Below, piece by piece: positions 63,391 through 64,000 of a stretch of 64,000 nucleotides of DNA (positions are counted from its first letter, which is position 1; each line of letters starts with the position of its first letter). The notes under the pieces were generated by a model. It was not told where the DNA came from. It did no database searches and saw nothing but the letters and a program-made list of their open reading frames with translations. The DNA is from Candidatus Dechloromonas phosphorivorans (GTDB lineage: Bacteria > Pseudomonadota > Gammaproteobacteria > Burkholderiales > Rhodocyclaceae): positions 434,001 to 498,000 of the forward strand of contig JADKIP010000014.1 in assembly GCA_016721185.1 (NCBI GenBank), read 5' to 3'. A program made the position numbers and the translations under genes.

Positions 63391-63752
63391 GACCACTTCC
63401 GGCGACGAATTGCCGCCGATTCCTGCTAAGCGCTACTTTACCATTGGTGAAGTTAGTGAGCTTTGTGGCGTAAAACCGCACGTTTTGCGTTACTGGGAGC
63501 AAGAGTTCAATCAACTCAAGCCAGTAAAGCGACGGGGGAATCGTCGGTATTATCAGCACCATGAGGTTTTGTTGGTGCGCCGTATTCGGGAACTTTTTAT
63601 ATAGCCAAGGTTTTACGATCAGTGGGGCACGAAATCGTCTTGATGAAAGTGGCTCGGTTGAGTCGCTGGTAGTCAGTAAGCAGGATATTGTGAAACCGAA
63701 TGGTGCTCTGCGCAGTGAATTTCAATCAATTATTGAAATGTTGCGCTTATAG
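63374..63752 (+). CDS. MerR-family transcriptional regulator, frameshifted
   Basis: A small MerR-type protein of about 126 residues after repair. The helix-turn-helix is clear: KRYFTIGEVSELCGVKPHVL followed by RYWEQEFNQLKPVKRRGNRR. The frame breaks in the T-run 63594-63598. Removing one T gives RIRELLYSQGFTISGARNRL and continues to TAG 63752. There are no metal-binding Cys as in MerR or CueR; it belongs to the group that always follows ihfA and whose ligand is unknown. ATG 63374 is preferred; ATG 63356 in the same frame is possible. Either start overlaps ihfA. Confidence 0.88.
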
Positions 63753-63769
63753 TTTTCAGTAAGTTCGGA

Positions 63770-63775
63770 TATAAT
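63770..63775 (+). promoter_or_regulatory. -10 box of the tRNA-Pro promoter
   Basis: TATAAT with a GCGCC discriminator lies 11 bases before the tRNA. The best -35 candidate, TTATAG 16 bases upstream, is poor, so the assignment rests on the -10 box and its position. Confidence 0.55.
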
Positions 63776-63786
63776 GCGCCGCTTGT

Positions 63787-63863
63787 CGGGGCGTAGCGCA
63801 GCCAGGTAGCGCACTTGCATGGGGTGCAAGGGGTCGTGAGTTCGAATCCCACCGCCCCGACCA
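63787..63863 (+). tRNA. tRNA-Pro (anticodon GGG)
   Basis: A 77-nt cloverleaf with encoded CCA. The acceptor stem CGGGGCG/CGCCCCG pairs fully. The D-arm is AGCGCAGCCAGGTAGCGC, the anticodon stem is CTTGC/GCAAG around ATGGGGT (anticodon GGG), and the T-loop is TTCGAAT. It follows the merR gene on the same strand. The remaining 137 bases to the window edge show nothing recognisable. Confidence 0.95.
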
Positions 63864-64000
63864 ATAGATTCGCGACTTAGGCCAATCTTCGATTACCATA
63901 CTTTCTGAGCGTCAGATTTCTGAAATTTCCCTCCTTTACCGTTTCCACAGATTCGTGGGCTGTTGCGGGCTTGCTGATACGTAGTGACACGAACGTGTTC

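Overview
The window is chromosomal DNA from a Betaproteobacterium, most probably of the Rhodocyclales (Dechloromonas/Azonexus-like). The evidence is gene content and order: the tig-clpP-clpX-lon-hupB run, the thrS-infC-rpmI-rplT-pheS-pheT-ihfA-merR run, an RpfE-type gene next to recJ, a PEP-CTERM protein, ppk1, a NifJ-type pyruvate oxidoreductase and a Tat-exported molybdenum hydroxylase. The genus is an inference. Most of the window is ordinary G+C-rich coding DNA. The main exception is an AT-rich patch just after an insertion sequence, at about 7.0-7.4 kb.

Layout. 0-5.5 kb: the 3' part of nifJ, a dihydroorotate-dehydrogenase-like gene, a bestrophin-family channel and a PEP-CTERM surface protein. 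5.58-7.0 kb: a complete IS256-family element with a 9-bp target duplication. 7.4-12.8 kb: an AraC regulator divergent from a periplasmic molybdenum hydroxylase operon (2Fe-2S subunit, Moco subunit, XdhC, MocA). 12.8-13.8 kb: a gene-free repeat region built around a 54-bp perfect inverted repeat. 13.8-18.6 kb: a cytochrome c and a TetR/HlyD/FtsX-permease/ATPase export operon. 18.8-26.0 kb: an FemAB-like acyltransferase, an outer-membrane protein, GIY-YIG, CIA30, a GGDEF response regulator, recJ and the RpfE-type gene. 26.1-32.3 kb: lolC, lolD and two tandem chemoreceptors. 32.3-40.98 kb: a DUF2062 protein, comEC, two alpha/beta hydrolases, mtfA, an EamA transporter, relA and a 59-residue membrane protein. 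41.2-47.1 kb: ppk1, an AcuI/YhdH reductase, and menF/menE with an in-frame TAG in menF. 47.2-56.1 kb: suhB, trmJ, an HDOD protein and the hupB-lon-clpX-clpP-tig proteostasis block. 56.2-63.9 kb: tRNA-Val, the translation operon from thrS to merR, and tRNA-Pro.

Sequence quality. At least nine single-base indels, almost all in short homopolymers, break or shift reading frames: nifJ twice, the transposase, recJ, the 5' end of the second chemoreceptor, pheT three times and merR. pheT is essential, so most are probably sequencing or assembly errors. The genes are annotated here across these breaks.

I found no convincing new defence or biosynthetic system. The least explained signals are a 13-base word (GTYGACCGCAGCA) present eight times on both strands, the nested inverted-repeat region at 13 kb, and the amber codon in menF.
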